From positions 766,501 through 830,500 of the forward strand of contig AP026970.1 of the NCBI GenBank assembly GCA_027924025.1: a stretch of 64,000 bases of DNA. Direction: 5' to 3'. The stretch comes from Comamonadaceae bacterium OS-4 (lineage in GTDB: Bacteria; Pseudomonadota; Gammaproteobacteria; Burkholderiales; Burkholderiaceae_C). The position numbers were made by a program, and so were the translations under genes. Of this stretch, positions 16,747 through 26,224 are shown one piece after another. The notes beneath the pieces are model-generated. The model made no database searches. It saw nothing but the letters and a program-made list of their open reading frames with translations, and was not told the DNA's origin. Each line of letters begins with the position of its first letter. The stretch's first letter is position 1.

Positions 16747-18642
16747 ATGTGCGGCATCGTCGGCGCGGTTTCTACCCGGAATATTGTTCCCGTTTTGGTT
16801 CAGGGCCTGGAGCGCCTGGAGTACCGGGGTTACGACTCCTGCGGTGTTGCGGTGTACGGGCTGGGAGCGCAGAGCGGTCTGCGCCGCGCGCGCAGCACGG
16901 CACGGGTATCTGAGCTGATGGAGCAGGTGGCTGCAGGCGATGTGCAGGGACATTTGGGCATTGCCCACACCCGCTGGGCCACCCACGGCGCCCCTGTGGT
17001 GCACAACGCCCACCCCCACTTCAGTCACGGAACCGGTGCAGATGCCGAGAGCAAGCCCGGTCGCATCGCCCTGGTGCACAACGGCATCATTGAAAATCAC
17101 GATGAACTCCGTGCCGCGCTCAAGGCCAAGGGCTACGAGTTCCACAGCCAAACCGATACCGAGGTGATTGCCCACCTGGTCGATAGCCTCTACGACGGTG
17201 ATTTGTTTGAGGCCGTCAAGGCCGCTGTTTTGCAGTTGCAAGGTGCGTATGCGATTGCCGTGTTTTGCAAAGATGAGCCGCAGCGTTTGATTGGTGCCCG
17301 GGCGGGCTCGCCCCTGATTTTGGGCGTGGGCAAAGACGGACAAGAGCACTTTCTGGCGAGTGACGCAATGGCCTTGGCCGGTGTGACCGATCAGATCGTC
17401 TACCTGGAAGAGGGTGATGTGGTCGACTTGCAGCTTGGCAAGTACTGGTTGTTCGACAAAGCGCACAAGGCGGTTGCACCTGCACAGCGCCCAGTCAAAA
17501 CCGTGGTGGCCCACAGCGGCGCGGCCGAACTGGGCCCGTACCGCCACTACATGCAAAAAGAGATTTTTGAGCAGCCCCGCGCCATTGCCGATACGCTGGA
17601 AGGCGTGGAAGGCATCGTGCCGGAGTTGTTTGACCAACAGGGCAACCACCAGCCTGGTGCCAATGCGGCGCGGGTGTTCCAGCAAATCGACAATGTGCTG
17701 ATCCTGGCCTGCGGCACCAGCTATTACAGCGGCTGCGCGGCCAAATACTGGATCGAGAGCATTGCCAAAATCCCATGCAATGTGGAAGTCGCCAGTGAAT
17801 ACCGGTACCGGGACTCGGTTCCCAACCCCAAGACCCTGGTGGTCACCATCACCCAGAGTGGCGAAACCGCAGACACGCTGGCAGCCTTGCGCCATGCACA
17901 AAGCCTGGGCATGCACCATACGCTCACCATTTGCAATGTGGCCACCAGCGCCATGGTGCGCGAATGCAGCTTGGCGTATGTAACGCGGGCGGGTGTGGAA
18001 ATCGGCGTGGCTTCGACCAAGGCCTTTACCACCCAGTTGGCAGGTTTGTTTTTGTTGACCTTGTGCCTGGCGCAGGCCAAGGGCCGTTTGAGCGATGCGG
18101 ATGAGGCCCGCCATTTGAAAGCCATGCGCCATCTGCCGGCAGCACTCCAGGCGGTGTTGGCTCTGGAGCCCCAGGTCATTGCGTGGGCCGATGACTTCGC
18201 CAAAAAAGAAAATGCCCTCTTTTTGGGCCGTGGTCTGCATTACCCGATTGCCCTCGAAGGTGCGCTCAAGCTCAAAGAAATCACCTACATCCACGCAGAA
18301 GCCTATGCGGCGGGCGAACTCAAGCATGGGCCTTTGGCCTTGGTGACCAGTGACATGCCTGTCGTGACCGTGGCACCGAATGACGCCTTGCTCGAAAAGC
18401 TCAAGAGCAATATGCATGAGGTGCGCGCCCGCGGTGGTGTGCTCTACGTGCTGGCCGATGCCGATACCAAAATTGAGAGCGGCGAAGGCTTGCACGTCAT
18501 CCGCATGCCGGAGCATTACGGCGAGCTTTCGCCGTTGCTGCATGTGGTGCCCTTGCAATTGCTGTCGTATCACACCGCCTTGGCAAAGGGCACGGATGTC
18601 GACAAGCCGCGCAACCTCGCCAAGAGCGTGACCGTCGAGTAA
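16747..18642 (+). CDS. glmS: Glutamine-fructose-6-phosphate aminotransferase (isomerizing)
   Basis: A 631-residue enzyme forming glucosamine-6-phosphate from fructose-6-P and glutamine, the entry step to UDP-GlcNAc. After Met1, Cys2 (MCGIVGAV) is the N-terminal nucleophile of the glutaminase domain (1-240), with RYRGYDSCG-type and HTRWATHG segments. Two SIS domains follow (about 300-600), with CGTSYYSG and [14 protein letters not shown] motifs, and the C-terminus is [13 protein letters not shown]. The ATG giving MCGIV is required for catalysis and follows TTGGAGG. No GlmS ribozyme is expected or seen. mobB begins 6 bp after the stop. Confidence 0.96.
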   Translation: MCGIVGAVSTRNIVPVLVQGLERLEYRGYDSCGVAVYGLGAQSGLRRARSTARVSELMEQVAAGDVQGHLGIAHTRWATHGAPVVHNAHPHFSHGTGADAESKPGRIALVHNGIIENHDELRAALKAKGYEFHSQTDTEVIAHLVDSLYDGDLFEAVKAAVLQLQGAYAIAVFCKDEPQRLIGARAGSPLILGVGKDGQEHFLASDAMALAGVTDQIVYLEEGDVVDLQLGKYWLFDKAHKAVAPAQRPVKTVVAHSGAAELGPYRHYMQKEIFEQPRAIADTLEGVEGIVPELFDQQGNHQPGANAARVFQQIDNVLILACGTSYYSGCAAKYWIESIAKIPCNVEVASEYRYRDSVPNPKTLVVTITQSGETADTLAALRHAQSLGMHHTLTICNVATSAMVRECSLAYVTRAGVEIGVASTKAFTTQLAGLFLLTLCLAQAKGRLSDADEARHLKAMRHLPAALQAVLALEPQVIAWADDFAKKENALFLGRGLHYPIALEGALKLKEITYIHAEAYAAGELKHGPLALVTSDMPVVTVAPNDALLEKLKSNMHEVRARGGVLYVLADADTKIESGEGLHVIRMPEHYGELSPLLHVVPLQLLSYHTALAKGTDVDKPRNLAKSVTVE

Positions 18643-18648
18643 GTCTCC

Positions 18649-19149
18649 ATGCGCATTTTCGGAATCGCCGGCTACTCTGGCATGGGAAAGACCACGCTGC
18701 TGGAGCGCCTGATTCCGGAAATCAAACAGCGTGGATTACGGGTGTCTTTGATCAAGCACAGCCACAAAGATATCGAAATCGACCGACCGGGCAAGGACTC
18801 TTTCCGCCTGAGGGAGGCGGGTTGCACCGAGGTACTGCTGCTCGGTCTAAACCGCTGGGCGCTGATGCATGAGCTGCGCGGTGAGCCGGAGCCATCCTTG
18901 GACTACTTGCTGACGCGATTGCAGGACTGTGATCTGGTGCTGGTGGAGGGCTTCAAGGAAGGCGACTTTCCCAAGCTGGAAGTCTGGCGCGCCAGTGAGG
19001 GGAAAAGCACCTTGTGGCCGCACTGGCCGGGCATTGTGGGCATTGCGAGCGACTGCCCGGTACCCGAGTGCACACTGCCTGTGCTTGACCTGAAAAACGC
19101 AAGCGCTATCGCCGATTTTGTGTTGAATCAAGCGACAGCGTTGCGCTGA
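18649..19149 (+). CDS. mobB: Molybdopterin-guanine dinucleotide biosynthesis adaptor MobB
   Basis: A 166-residue P-loop GTP-binding protein thought to assist MobA in attaching GMP to molybdopterin. The Walker A motif GYSGMGKTT lies at residues 8-16, followed by IKHSHKD and DLVLVEGFKEG, all MobB signatures. It begins 6 bp after glmS and is probably in that transcript. No mobA, moeA or other molybdenum-cofactor genes are in the window. A GC-rich hairpin (GGGCGC/GCGCCC, 19169-19185) follows the stop, before convergent dps. Confidence 0.9.
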   Translation: MRIFGIAGYSGMGKTTLLERLIPEIKQRGLRVSLIKHSHKDIEIDRPGKDSFRLREAGCTEVLLLGLNRWALMHELRGEPEPSLDYLLTRLQDCDLVLVEGFKEGDFPKLEVWRASEGKSTLWPHWPGIVGIASDCPVPECTLPVLDLKNASAIADFVLNQATALR

Positions 19150-19202
19150 CAGCACCCATTGCCGCAGCAGGGCGCTTGTGGCGCCCGGCGGGCGTGAGGG
19201 GC

Positions 19203-19697
19203 CTACTCGGTGATTAGGCTGCGAAGCATCCAGGCCGTCTTCTCGTGGACGTCGATACGCTGGGTCAAGACATCTGCGGTGGGCTGGTCGTTCGCGGCAT
19301 CCACTACGGGGAACAGCTTGCGGGCAGTGCGCGCAGTGGCTTCTTGTGCAGTCAGCAGGTGGTGAATCATCTCGTTGGCTTTGGGCACGCCCTCGACCTC
19401 TTTGATGCTGGCGAGCTTGGTGAACTCTTTGTAGGTGCCCGGCGCCGGAAAACCCAGCGCACGGATGCGCTCGGCAATCAGATCCAGAGCGGTCCACTGC
19501 TCGGTGTACTGCGCCATGAACATGGTGTGCAAGCTATTGAACTGGGGGCCTGTCACGTTCCAGTGAAAGTTGTGCGTCATCAGGTACAGGGTGTAGCTGT
19601 CTGCCAAAAGACCTGACAAGCCTTCTGCAATTTTCTTTCGTTCGCGTTCGCCGATACCGATGTCGATAGGCATCTTGTTTGCCACATTTTTAGCCAT
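19203..19697 (-). CDS. dps: Dps ferritin-like DNA-protection protein
   Basis: A 164-residue protein of the Dps/ferritin family. It oxidises and stores iron as a dodecamer and can bind DNA under starvation or oxidative stress. The intersubunit ferroxidase ligands are visible in THNFHWNVTGPQF, LHTMF and TEQWTALDLIAERIRALG. The N-terminus MAKNVANKMPIDIGIGE is Lys-containing and could contact DNA. It stands alone, convergent with mobB; an AGGAGCG ribosome site precedes the start. Confidence 0.94.
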   Translation of the reverse strand: MAKNVANKMPIDIGIGERERKKIAEGLSGLLADSYTLYLMTHNFHWNVTGPQFNSLHTMFMAQYTEQWTALDLIAERIRALGFPAPGTYKEFTKLASIKEVEGVPKANEMIHHLLTAQEATARTARKLFPVVDAANDQPTADVLTQRIDVHEKTAWMLRSLITE

Positions 19698-19843
19698 GAA
19701 AAGCGCTCCTTAAAAACAGGTCCTCGCGCGACAGTGCACGATGGACAAGGGTGATCCGCCCCGGGGGCAGTGCCTCAGTCTAGCGCGCTCACAGCAGGAC
19801 AGTGCCAGACTGCGCCAAAACCTGCGGTGCCACCCAAAGGCGG

Positions 19844-21541
19844 CTAGATCGACCAAGCAGCGTCATGTGGCGCCTGCTGCGAGGCTTGGAGGGCTGCGAA
19901 CGCTTCCGGCACCGAATGAAAGAACTCACCGGAGAGCTCAGTCCACAGGGGCGTGTGCACCAAACGGTCCTGGACAGGCCCCTTCACCTCTGCAAAATGC
20001 ATGCGGATGCCGCGATCCTTGAGGTCCCGGTTTACGTTGAGGAGCGCCGCCATGGCAGAGGTGTCCACCCGGTTCACTGCGGTCATGACCCACACCACAT
20101 CCTGAGTGTCTAGCGCTTGGGCGAGTTCCAGTCCGAGGCGTTCTTCCACCGCTTGCAAGTTGCCAAAAAACAGACTCTCGTCGATCCGCAACATCAGCGT
20201 GCGGGGCAGTGTTTCGGTGGCGTATCGGTTCACGTTGCGGAACGATTGTGTGCCCGGCAAGCGGCCGATGACTGCGATATGGGGAGAACTAGTGCGCCAC
20301 AAAAGGGTCGCCAGCGACAAGCCGATACCCACGGCAATCCCGGTTTCAAGCCCCAGAGCCAGCACCCCCGATGCGGTGCCCAGCCATGCAATCGCATCCG
20401 CTCGGTCATACGCCCATGCCTGGCGCAATGCGGTGAGGTCGATCATTCCCCAGGCGGCAATGATGATGTTGGCCGCCAGAATCGCCAATGGAACATGGTT
20501 CAACCAGTCGGTGCCCAGAAGCAAAACAGCCAACATGCTGATGCCGGAGACAATGCCTGCCAGGGGCGTCTGTGCCCCCGAAGCCACGTTGATCGCCGAG
20601 CGGCTCAGGCCGCCCCCAACCGGCATACCGCCACTGAAAGTGGCCGCGATATTCGCAGCCCCCAGCCCGAGTAGCTCTTGGTTGGCATCGATGCGCTCCC
20701 GCCGTTGGGTGGCCAATGCTTGTGCCATGGTGATGCCTTGCACCATGCCGATAAAGGCGATCAGAAAAGTCGGGCCCATCAATGCGCTGAATATGGACGG
20801 GTGCGGCATCGAAAAGTCCAAAGAGGCCCACTCCAGAGACAAAGGGCCCACCACCGCGATACGCTGGCCCGGGTCCAGGGCCAGTCCCTGCACCACCCAA
20901 GCACAGACCAGTATCAACAACAAGGGAAACAAGCGCTGCCACATAGGCCAGCGCTTCAGACCAGTCCGCGCCAAGGCCAATGCAACAACGGCACCTGCTC
21001 CCAGCAGGAGGGTTGGAACATGGATGTCAGGCAGCCAAGCCCAAAGGCTATGCAAGAGCTGCCAGCTTGTATTGCCCCGGGCATCTATGCCGCCGATGAA
21101 TCGCAGCTGGCTCAAGATGATGAGCAGTGCAGAGCCCGTGATAAACCCACTGACCACAGGCTTGCTCAGCAGTTGGGACAAAAACCCCAAGCGAGCCAGC
21201 CCGCACAACGTGATCAGCACCCCAGAGCCCAGGCTCAGCCACACGGCCAGCTGAAGGTAGAGCGCGCTTCCAGGGGGGGCCAAGGGGCCCAGCACACTGG
21301 CGGTCATGATGGCAGTAATCGCTACCGGACCTACCGCCTGCACCATGCTGCTGCCGAACCAGGCGTATGCGATGGCCGGCAATATGCTCGCATACAGTCC
21401 GGCCTGTGGCGGCAGGCCAGCCAGCAGGGCATAGGCCAAGCTCTGGGGAATGACCAAAACGGTGAGCAACACACCCGCTATCAAATCGTCTCGCAGGTGC
21501 TGCCTCGGGTAGTGGCGAATCCAGTGGGGTGTCAAAGGCAT
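19844..21541 (-). CDS. SulP-family anion transporter with STAS domain
   Basis: A 565-residue inner-membrane transporter of the SLC26/SulP family. About ten to twelve hydrophobic segments begin at HLRDDLIAGVLLTVLVIPQSLAYALLAGLPPQAGLYAS, the SulP signature, and a cytoplasmic STAS domain occupies about residues 430-550 (LMLRIDESLFFGNLQAVEERL, VVWVMTAVNRVDTSAMAAL). Substrates in the family include sulfate, bicarbonate and dicarboxylates, and cannot be told here. The start is uncertain: an in-frame GTG 15 codons upstream (21586) is possible; neither has a strong ribosome site. The divergent neighbour is the DUF4139 gene. Confidence 0.88.
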   Translation of the reverse strand: MPLTPHWIRHYPRQHLRDDLIAGVLLTVLVIPQSLAYALLAGLPPQAGLYASILPAIAYAWFGSSMVQAVGPVAITAIMTASVLGPLAPPGSALYLQLAVWLSLGSGVLITLCGLARLGFLSQLLSKPVVSGFITGSALLIILSQLRFIGGIDARGNTSWQLLHSLWAWLPDIHVPTLLLGAGAVVALALARTGLKRWPMWQRLFPLLLILVCAWVVQGLALDPGQRIAVVGPLSLEWASLDFSMPHPSIFSALMGPTFLIAFIGMVQGITMAQALATQRRERIDANQELLGLGAANIAATFSGGMPVGGGLSRSAINVASGAQTPLAGIVSGISMLAVLLLGTDWLNHVPLAILAANIIIAAWGMIDLTALRQAWAYDRADAIAWLGTASGVLALGLETGIAVGIGLSLATLLWRTSSPHIAVIGRLPGTQSFRNVNRYATETLPRTLMLRIDESLFFGNLQAVEERLGLELAQALDTQDVVWVMTAVNRVDTSAMAALLNVNRDLKDRGIRMHFAEVKGPVQDRLVHTPLWTELSGEFFHSVPEAFAALQASQQAPHDAAWSI

Positions 21542-21660
21542 GCCGGATGCTAACCGCTGGGGCGGTGCTGTCTCTTTTGGTAACACAATGCAAATGCGTC
21601 AGCCTGCACTGGATGTGTGGCGTTGTGCGCTGAGTGCTTCACATTTATTTGAGGGTTTTT

Positions 21661-23106
21661 ATGCGTACTCCTTTTCCCCTGGCGGCTGCCGCCTTGCTCG
21701 TGGTCACTCTTTCTGCGGGGCCTGCTCAAGCCCAGGAGCAACGAAGCACTCTCGCCGACCAGCAAGAAGTGGCGGTAACGATCTACAACGACAACTTGGC
21801 CTTGGTCAAAGATGTGCGCAAGGTGCCGCTCAAGGCGGGCGCATCGGCGCTGGCGTTCCGCGATGTCAGCGCCCGTATGCGCGCTGAGACTGCGCTGATG
21901 CGCAGCTTGTCTTCCCCGGGCGCCCTGCGGGTTCAGGAGCAAAACTTTGACTTCGACCTCCTCACGCCCCAAAAAATGCTCGAAAAGTATGTGGGCAAGC
22001 AGGTCAAAGTGGTGCGTACCCATCCGACCACGGGTGCTGAAACGGTAGAGACCGCGACCGTTCTGTCGGCCAACAACGGTGTCGTGCTGCAGATCGGTCA
22101 ACGCATCGAAACCGGCGTGCCCGGTCGCTTGGTGTTTGACGATGTGCCGCCTAATTTGCGGGACCGCCCCACGCTGGTCATGAATCTACAGAACACCGGA
22201 CCGGCTCAGCAGGACGTGGAGCTGAGTTATCTCACAGGCGGCTTGTCGTGGAAAGCCGATTACGTGGTCGAGCTCAATGCGGCAGAAGATGCGTTGGATG
22301 TGTCCGGCTGGGTCACCCTGACCAACACCAGCGGGGCGACCTATCGCAACGCCCGCTTGCAATTGGTCGCAGGCGACGTAAACCAAGTGGCCCCCGAAAT
22401 GGCTACACGCGCACGCCCGCAGCTGATGGCAGCTACCGCCATGGCCAAAGCTGAGAGCGATGTGGTTGAGGAGTCGCTCTTCGAATACCACCTCTACACC
22501 CTCGAGCGCCCCACCACGATTGCGGAGAATCAAACCAAGCAAGTCGCCTTGTTGTCTGCAGCCGGCGTTCCGGCACGCCGCGAGCTGGTGTTGCAGGGGG
22601 CGGACTACTACTACCAAGGGCTCTCGGGGGACCTGGGCACCAAGCTGAAGGTGGCGGCGTTTTTGGAGTTCGACAACAAGGAGGCGTCCCGCTTGGGTGT
22701 GCCTCTGCCCAAAGGCGTGGCGCGGGTCTATAAAAAAGACAAAAGCGGCAATGCCCAATTCATTGGCGAAGACCGGCTGGATCACACCGCAAAAAATGAG
22801 AAAGTCCGGCTAAAGCTTGGCAACGCTTTCGACGTGTCGGCGGACAAGAAGCAAACAGATTTCAAGCGGCTTTCCAACACCGCCAAGTTTGGATTCGTTG
22901 CCGAGAGTGCCTATGAAGTCGTTCTGCGGAACGCAAAAAAAGAACCGGTAACTGTGACGGTGCAAGAGCCGATCCCCGGGGATTGGCAAATGCTGGCGGC
23001 CAGCCAGCCTCACACCAAGGTTTCGGCGAATATGGCTGTCTGGAAGGTGACAGTTCCTGGTGAAGGCAAAACAGTTTTGACCTACCGCACCTTGGTCCGG
23101 TATTGA
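21661..23106 (+). CDS. Secreted DUF4139-domain protein
   Basis: A 481-residue protein with a signal peptide (LAAAALLVVTLSAGPAQA) followed by an N-terminal beta domain (YNDNLALVKDVRKVPL) and the DUF4139 region from about 200 (LSYLTGGLSWKADYVVELN, GWVTLTNTSGATYRNARLQLVAGDVN). Such proteins are common in proteobacteria but of unknown role; some are distantly related to mucoidy-inhibitor-like proteins. It has a GAGG site 8 nt before the ATG. The MCP gene starts 54 bp downstream and may be co-transcribed. Confidence 0.85.
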   Translation: MRTPFPLAAAALLVVTLSAGPAQAQEQRSTLADQQEVAVTIYNDNLALVKDVRKVPLKAGASALAFRDVSARMRAETALMRSLSSPGALRVQEQNFDFDLLTPQKMLEKYVGKQVKVVRTHPTTGAETVETATVLSANNGVVLQIGQRIETGVPGRLVFDDVPPNLRDRPTLVMNLQNTGPAQQDVELSYLTGGLSWKADYVVELNAAEDALDVSGWVTLTNTSGATYRNARLQLVAGDVNQVAPEMATRARPQLMAATAMAKAESDVVEESLFEYHLYTLERPTTIAENQTKQVALLSAAGVPARRELVLQGADYYYQGLSGDLGTKLKVAAFLEFDNKEASRLGVPLPKGVARVYKKDKSGNAQFIGEDRLDHTAKNEKVRLKLGNAFDVSADKKQTDFKRLSNTAKFGFVAESAYEVVLRNAKKEPVTVTVQEPIPGDWQMLAASQPHTKVSANMAVWKVTVPGEGKTVLTYRTLVRY

Positions 23107-23160
23107 CCATGGCGGGGCTTTGTCGGGATACTGCCCTTTTGATCTCTACCGGCAAAGCCC

Positions 23161-24738
23161 ATGAAGTCACTCAGTATTGCGCTCAAGTTGTGGCTGCCCG
23201 CCATCTCCGTCAGCATCGCGCTGGTCGCCATGGCGAGTGGCTCTGCACTGAGGACCATCCGCTCGCAAGCCGTGACAGTCGCGGAGCAATCTGAGCAACA
23301 AAGCAAACTGGAGATGAGTGCCCGCTGGTATGGCGTGGCGCAAGCTCAAGCCTTGCGCGGTATCGGCGCTGTTCTGGCTAGCGAACCCGCAGGAGCCCAG
23401 TTTTTGCTCGCGGGGAAAGAGGCCGGTGCGCAGGAAGAGGCCCGCTTGGAGTCTGAGCTGGGTCGGCTGATGCAAAGCGACGCCGAGCGCGCCGCCTTGC
23501 AAGAGGTCCAACGCTGGGCGAGCACCTTGAAAGCGGCGATTGCCCGTGCCGAAGCCCTGAAAGCCACAGGCGACGCGTCGGCAGCGCTCACGCACCTCCA
23601 AAACGTAACCCAGTCCGAGCTCACGGCCTTTCTGGCAGCCCAACAAGCCATGGTCAAGTTGACAGAAGAGGGGGCGACCGCCTTGCGCGAAAAAGCAGGC
23701 GCAGAGCGGATGCGCACGGTCTGGTCCGTGGCCGGGATCATGGCTTTGATCGTGGTGTTGATCTCGTTGGGCACACGATTGCTGCAGCGCAACGTCTGCG
23801 ATCCCTTGGACGAGGTGGTCCGGGTGGCCACTGCCATCGGCAATGGCAATCTGAACGTCCGTATCCACACCGAGCGCCAGGACGAAATGGGCGATGTGTT
23901 GCGCGCGCTCGCGCACATGACCCGCTCTTTGGCGGACCTGGTGGGCCAAGTCCATAAATCAACCGGCAGCATCACGGTGGCGAGCTCCGAGATTGCGCAT
24001 GGCAACCAGGACCTCTCTAACCGCACGGAGACTACTGCTTACAACTTGCAGCGCGCAGCGTCTTCCATGGCGCGACTCAATGGCTCGGTGCAGCAATCGG
24101 CCGAAGCAGCGCGGCAGGCCAATGCCATGGCAGGGTCTGCTTATTCGGTGGCGGAGAGCGGCGGCACTTCGGTAGCGCAAGTGGTGAGCACCATGCATGA
24201 GATCCACGGGTCGTCCCGCCAGATTGTGGACATCATCGGGGTGATAGACGGCATCGCTTTTCAAACCAATATCCTGGCCCTGAACGCCGCAGTCGAGGCG
24301 GCACGGGCAGGCGAGCAAGGGCGCGGCTTTGCCGTAGTGGCCAGCGAAGTGCGGGCACTGGCCGGGCGCAGCGCCGAGGCGGCCAAAGAGATCAAATCCT
24401 TGATCGGCAGCTCGGTGGCGAATGTGGAGCACGGCTCCCGCTTGGTGGATGGCGCCGGACAGACCATGCAAGAGGTGGTGAGTGCGGTTCAGCGGGTCAG
24501 TGGAATCATTGCCGACATCACGGCATCGAGCGCCGAACAAAGCCAAGACATGCATGAAGTCAACGAGGCAGTGGGCGAGCTGGAGCAAATGACCCAGCAG
24601 AATGCAGCGCTTGTCGAGCAGAGCGCTGCAGCCGCCGCATCACTGCGGGAGCAGGCGGCGCTGTTGGATCAATTGATCGGGCGGTTTACTTTGCCTAACG
24701 CGAGCGCTACAGCGCTTTTGCCTCACGCCGCCTCTTGA
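23161..24738 (+). CDS. Methyl-accepting chemotaxis protein
   Basis: 525 residues. An N-terminal membrane helix (about 7-30), a periplasmic helical four-helix-type sensor (30-185), a second membrane helix (about 188-208), a HAMP domain ([22 protein letters not shown]) and the cytoplasmic signalling domain with the highly conserved hairpin tip ([26 protein letters not shown] in outline). It should couple ligand sensing to CheA/CheW. No C-terminal NWETF-type pentapeptide is present. The ligand is unknown. The next gene has a sigma-28-like promoter, fitting a motility context. Confidence 0.93.
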   Translation: MKSLSIALKLWLPAISVSIALVAMASGSALRTIRSQAVTVAEQSEQQSKLEMSARWYGVAQAQALRGIGAVLASEPAGAQFLLAGKEAGAQEEARLESELGRLMQSDAERAALQEVQRWASTLKAAIARAEALKATGDASAALTHLQNVTQSELTAFLAAQQAMVKLTEEGATALREKAGAERMRTVWSVAGIMALIVVLISLGTRLLQRNVCDPLDEVVRVATAIGNGNLNVRIHTERQDEMGDVLRALAHMTRSLADLVGQVHKSTGSITVASSEIAHGNQDLSNRTETTAYNLQRAASSMARLNGSVQQSAEAARQANAMAGSAYSVAESGGTSVAQVVSTMHEIHGSSRQIVDIIGVIDGIAFQTNILALNAAVEAARAGEQGRGFAVVASEVRALAGRSAEAAKEIKSLIGSSVANVEHGSRLVDGAGQTMQEVVSAVQRVSGIIADITASSAEQSQDMHEVNEAVGELEQMTQQNAALVEQSAAAAASLREQAALLDQLIGRFTLPNASATALLPHAAS

Positions 24739-24848
24739 GTGTTGGCTTTCCGTCCGGCGCAAGGTTGGGCGTTTTTGCACCAATGTGGTGCAAATAGATG
24801 GCGCATAGGCCTGATCAGATATTTTTCTAAGAATTTTAGAAAAAGGCC

Positions 24849-24875
24849 TAAATAACCCCCTAAATCTGCCGTTAA
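24849..24875 (+). promoter_or_regulatory. Sigma-28 (FliA)-type promoter candidate
   Basis: TAAA, exactly 15 bases, then GCCGTTAA, against the enterobacterial consensus TAAA-N15-GCCGATAA (one mismatch). It lies 55 bp before the ATG of the small protein at 24930, in an AT-rich patch (24800-24890). Confidence 0.6.
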
Positions 24876-24929
24876 GAACAGTACGTCAACTCCTAAAAGC
24901 CACCGGAGGGGCCGCAAGGTCTACCCAAA

Positions 24930-25427
24930 ATGCAACTGCCAACCATTGAGCGAACCCCGAATATGCGCCCCGCCGGCGTAGATGCGGTGTCGTCTGGGGC
25001 AAATAGGGTTCTCCCAGTTGCTCCGGTCAACCCGCCTGCCGGTGTTGCCAAGTCGATCGAGTCCAGTCCGGATGTGATCGACAAGGTGAACCCCGCACTG
25101 AAGCCCCAAAACAGCGGAGACGCGCCCTACGAGAGTGTGGCCGACCCGATGAAGAAGGGCAGCGACGCGGTGGTGGAGAAAGACTGGACGATTCAACGGC
25201 CCGCCAAGGAAAAGGTGGAGGATCCTCCTCCCAAACCGATTTCACAGGTGTTGATGGACCATCTTAAAACCATGTGGACCGCAAGCGCAAGCGCTGTGCA
25301 GATCGAGCAGGTCAAGAATCAGCTCACCACACCACAGCCGGTGTCGCCAGCCGACGCGCCGGGACAGCTGGCCAAACAGGCGCTGGTCTACAGCCCCAGC
25401 AAAATCAAGAAAACAGAAAGCATGTGA
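24930..25427 (+). CDS. Hypothetical protein downstream of a sigma-28-like promoter
   Basis: 165 residues with no signal peptide or membrane segment and no domain I recognise. The composition is Pro-, Ala- and Lys-rich with low-complexity tracts (VLPVAPVNPPAGVAKS, VEDPPPKPISQ) and a short helical segment (VLMDHLKTMWTASASAVQIEQVKNQ). It is likely largely disordered. An alternative start is the Met 11 codons further in (24963). The promoter and the upstream chemoreceptor suggest a flagellar or chemotaxis link, which is inference only. Confidence 0.6.
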   Translation: MQLPTIERTPNMRPAGVDAVSSGANRVLPVAPVNPPAGVAKSIESSPDVIDKVNPALKPQNSGDAPYESVADPMKKGSDAVVEKDWTIQRPAKEKVEDPPPKPISQVLMDHLKTMWTASASAVQIEQVKNQLTTPQPVSPADAPGQLAKQALVYSPSKIKKTESM

Positions 25428-25431
25428 GCTG

Positions 25432-25449
25432 ACTCCACTTCGGTGGAGT
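25432..25449. other. Hairpin with UUCG tetraloop before queC
   Basis: ACTCCAC-TTCG-GTGGAGT: a perfect 7-bp stem closed by TTCG, 4 bp after the upstream stop. There is no T-run. It may be an mRNA-end stabiliser or part of a factor-dependent terminator. Confidence 0.4.
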
Positions 25450-25486
25450 TCGCCCGGCCGCCTTGGGGTGGTCTAACATCTCGGAC

Positions 25487-26224
25487 ATGCATACATCCGC
25501 ACTTGTCCTTTTTTCCGGCGGTCAGGACTCCACCACCTGCCTGGCTTATGCCCTCGAGCGCTACGAGCGCGTGGAAACCATCGCTTTCGACTACCGCCAA
25601 CGCCACAACGTGGAGTTGACCGCGCGCCTGAATGTGTTGCGGGAGATAAAAGCGCGCTTTCCGCAATGGGCCACCAGACTGGGCGAAGACCATTTGCTGG
25701 ATCTGGCGGTGCTGGGTGAGGTGAGCGAGACCTCGCTGACCCGCGACACCGCATTCAAGATGGAGGCCAACGGGCTGCCCAACACCTTTGTGCCCGGGCG
25801 CAACCTGCTTTTCATGACGCTCGCTGCCGCACTGGCCTACCGCCGCGGACTGCAAGTGATCGTGACCGGCGTTTGCGAGACTGATTTTTCGGGCTACCCC
25901 GACTGCCGGGACGACACCATGAAGGCGCTCCAGCTAGCCTTGTCGCTGGGCATGGACCAGCGCTTTCTGATTGAGACCCCGCTGATGTGGATCGACAAGG
26001 CCCAAACCTGGGAGCTGGCCCATGCGCTGGGCGAGCGCTCGGGCGAGCCCGGAGGCGGCAACGCCTTGGTGGACTTGGTGGTCGAGCACACCCACACCTG
26101 CTATCTGGGTGACCGCACCCACCGCCAAGCGTGGGGCTATGGCTGCGGTACCTGCCCGGCGTGTGAGTTGCGGGCCAAAGGCTATGCCGGTTTTACAGAC
26201 AAAGTGAAGCGCGCAGCCGCCTGA
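25487..26224 (+). CDS. queC: 7-cyano-7-deazaguanine synthase QueC
   Basis: A 245-residue enzyme converting 7-carboxy-7-deazaguanine to preQ0 with ATP and ammonia, in queuosine tRNA modification. The PP-loop ATPase motif [11 protein letters not shown] is at the N-terminus; the C-terminal zinc-binding cysteines are in CYLGD and YGCGTCPAC. The ATG giving [12 protein letters not shown] is preferred over an upstream in-frame codon. The last 43 bp overlap the 3' end of the convergent ABC transporter gene. No other que genes or preQ1 riboswitch are seen nearby. Confidence 0.94.
   Translation: MHTSALVLFSGGQDSTTCLAYALERYERVETIAFDYRQRHNVELTARLNVLREIKARFPQWATRLGEDHLLDLAVLGEVSETSLTRDTAFKMEANGLPNTFVPGRNLLFMTLAAALAYRRGLQVIVTGVCETDFSGYPDCRDDTMKALQLALSLGMDQRFLIETPLMWIDKAQTWELAHALGERSGEPGGGNALVDLVVEHTHTCYLGDRTHRQAWGYGCGTCPACELRAKGYAGFTDKVKRAAA

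Noticed and set aside
16702-18573. A 623-codon open frame antisense to glmS
   Set aside because: Composition is that of antisense translation; glmS is unquestionable.
19098-19120. GCGCTATCGCC near the mobB end as a repeat copy
   Set aside because: Lacks the six-base spacer, ATAGC half and GCGCA/GGGCTA blocks.
24697-24718. GCGAGCGCTACAGCGCTT at the MCP end as a repeat copy
   Set aside because: A simple GCGCT palindrome; does not fit the consensus spacing.
24930-25427. Flagellar hook-length or anti-sigma factor identity for the small protein
   Set aside because: Pro/Lys-rich composition is suggestive, but no motif of FliK or FlgM could be identified.
25428-25486. A preQ1 riboswitch before queC
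   Set aside because: Only a 7-bp UUCG hairpin is present; no pseudoknot or A-rich tail, and the leader is too short.
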